Shown one piece after another: positions 62,901 to 64,000 of a DNA stretch of 64,000 bases. The position numbers and the translations under genes are program-made. The first letter of the stretch is position 1. Each line of letters starts with the position of its first letter. Origin of the DNA: Phoebastria nigripes (Eukaryota > Chordata > Aves > Procellariiformes > Diomedeidae). The notes beneath the pieces are model-generated. The model had not been told where the DNA came from. It did no database searches and saw only the letters and a program-made list of their open reading frames with translations. The stretch lies in contig JAYKAV010002930.1 in the NCBI GenBank assembly GCA_035582835.1, positions 100,742 through 164,741 of the forward strand, written 5' to 3'.

Positions 62901-63840
62901 TGCAGCTTATCCAGAATAGGGTTTGAATAAGACTAAGAGCAAGGTATAAGACTTGTGATAGTCCTTTTCAGAAGTAAATGTGAACTTCATCCATAGTGGT
63001 TTAGGGACAAAGAATGGGCCAAAATACATTTTTGAGGACCATCATGCCCGCTGTTCAAGATCCTAAACACAAACTCTCCTTTAAAGTAGGGTGTAAGGAC
63101 TGGAATAGTATGCATACTCACAATGCACACAGTTAGTGTAGGAAAATGCGTTCTCCAAAGCATTCAGCACTCTGACCACAAACTGGGTTATATAATATTT
63201 TCCTCCATTAATATGAAATGCAGAATTTGTAACATTGGAGTTGGTTGGATGGTTGTTTTTAACATTTTTACAGGTCAAATGTTATGACTAGAACCTATGA
63301 TCCATTTCTGCCATTGCTTAGTTATTTTTTCCTTTCCAGCCTTTTATATTTCAACTTGTCATGTAAGCCGTTGTTTGTTCTCTCTCTTTGATTTTATCTT
63401 GGGTTTTGGTTTGTTTCAATCTTTATACAACTCTATTAATTTTCATAACATTTTGTTGAGGGCAAGGCAATGAGGATTTTATTCTTTTACCCAGTCCTTG
63501 TGTAATCTCTCTATGGCATGGTCACTGATTATTTGGAGAGTTTTTTATCCTGAGGGCACAGCTAACTGCATGCTCCTGTCATTCTGATTGAGATCATTTA
63601 TTTTTAATATACATTATAAAACCTAAAATTGTAGTAGATTTTGTTCTGTTAAGACTTAAACACTGCAGTGGCCTTTATAAATGATTAGTTTGAAAATATT
63701 GAGGAGAAAGACTTCAGGAAAGAAAGAATCTTAAACTGTGCCATAATTATAATTAAAATTGGTAATTAAGTAGTAAGAGAAGAAGGTAGTCTAGGAATTT
63801 CTGCATAAAGAATAAATCTGAATGGTCTGTCTTTGGTGAA

Positions 63841-63905
63841 GTAAAATACAATATTTTGAGGGAATATTGTAAAATTTTTGAGGGAATATTGTAAAATACA
63901 ATATT
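63841..63905. repeat. Degenerate tandem units with a perfect hairpin at the CR1 junction
   Basis: Three unequal units start GTAAAAT (63841, 63869, 63891), each followed by GAGGG. The last unit forms a perfect inverted repeat, AATATTGTA, spacer AAA, TACAATATT (63885-63905), ending exactly where CR1 sequence begins. It may be pre-existing AT-rich DNA at the insertion site or a rearrangement made during insertion. Confidence 0.7.
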
Positions 63906-64000
63906 GAGGGAAAGGCTGTGGATGTGGTCTACCTGGACTTCAGTAAGGCCTTCGACACTGTCTCCCACAGCATTCTCCTAGAGAAGCTGGCGGCTCATGG
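63906..64000 (+). mobile_element. CR1 LINE, start within reverse transcriptase, cut by window end
   Basis: The last 95 bases are CR1 ORF2 in sense orientation, open in one frame for 31 codons. The translation includes VVYLDFSKAFDTVSHSILL, which is RT motif A; the Asp of LDFSKAFD is the first catalytic aspartate in non-LTR reverse transcriptases. The element starts here without the upstream endonuclease domain, so it is 5'-truncated, but the remainder beyond the window could hold the rest of the RT and the 3' end. The sequence shows no stop or frameshift in this short part, suggesting a fairly young copy. Confidence 0.93.

Larger units (their letters stand above)
50879..63840. other. Long AT-rich non-coding stretch
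   Basis: About 13 kb without a supported gene. The longest frames, 52484-52876 (+, 130 codons, hydrophobic) and 61910-62269 (+, 119 codons, ATG start), have no recognisable domain and lengths expected a few times by chance in a window this size. Repeats seen are short: a (TTTG)n at 53685-53700 and a poly-T at 56902-56913. Two modestly G+C-richer patches lie at 53330-53480 and 60240-60500. Around 62720-62775 the words GGAACTGGAGATGCAAAGAA and GGACTTGCC vaguely recall an ancient repeat tail. Confidence 0.5.

Noticed and set aside
1..64000. CRISPR arrays, operons, phage or plasmid functions
   Set aside because: The window is plainly vertebrate nuclear DNA. No regularly spaced direct repeats or bacterial-type gene packing exist.

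Overview
This window looks like a gene-poor piece of a bird genome, either intergenic or inside a large intron. The main evidence is chicken-repeat-1 (CR1) LINE copies that end in the avian CR1 tail (tandem ATTCTATG), together with a solo LTR of a type common in birds. The sequence is AT-rich (by eye a little under 40% G+C), eukaryotic, and carries roughly fifty isolated single-base Ns. I found no operons, CRISPR arrays, tRNA or rRNA genes, and no gene I can name.

Mobile elements are the best-supported content. Four relatively young CR1 copies lie on the + strand: 6262-7029 (with a readable piece of reverse transcriptase ORF2), 28066-28365, 40170-40320, and 63906-64000, which runs off the window inside RT motif A. 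One moderately old CR1 3' end lies on the - strand (7799-8058). Two much older CR1-like copies lie on the - strand (45690-46600 and 50391-50878), and a third is doubtful (36325-36560). A solo endogenous-retrovirus LTR at 9009-9538 is delimited exactly: TG...CA ends and a perfect 5-bp target-site duplication, GCTAC. An old palindromic interspersed repeat lies at 27260-27365. Ordinary microsatellites and homopolymer tracts are scattered through the window.

The only gene-like signal is a cluster on the - strand between 20391 and 18802. Several open segments there are bounded by plausible splice sites, and the last would encode a single membrane-spanning helix and a short tail. I do not recognise the protein. 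The exon phases do not join cleanly and there is an in-frame stop, so it may be the 3' end of a fast-evolving membrane-protein gene, a decayed copy, or chance.

The remaining 80% or so is unannotated AT-rich sequence. A few patches look like possible conserved non-coding or regulatory DNA: a homeodomain/SOX-motif-rich stretch near 32.7-32.9 kb, a perfect 16-bp RFX-like palindrome at 34118-34133, and a small CpG-richer patch at 49.59-49.77 kb. These are inferences from motif content; only a multi-species alignment could confirm them. I did not find a convincing new biological system here.
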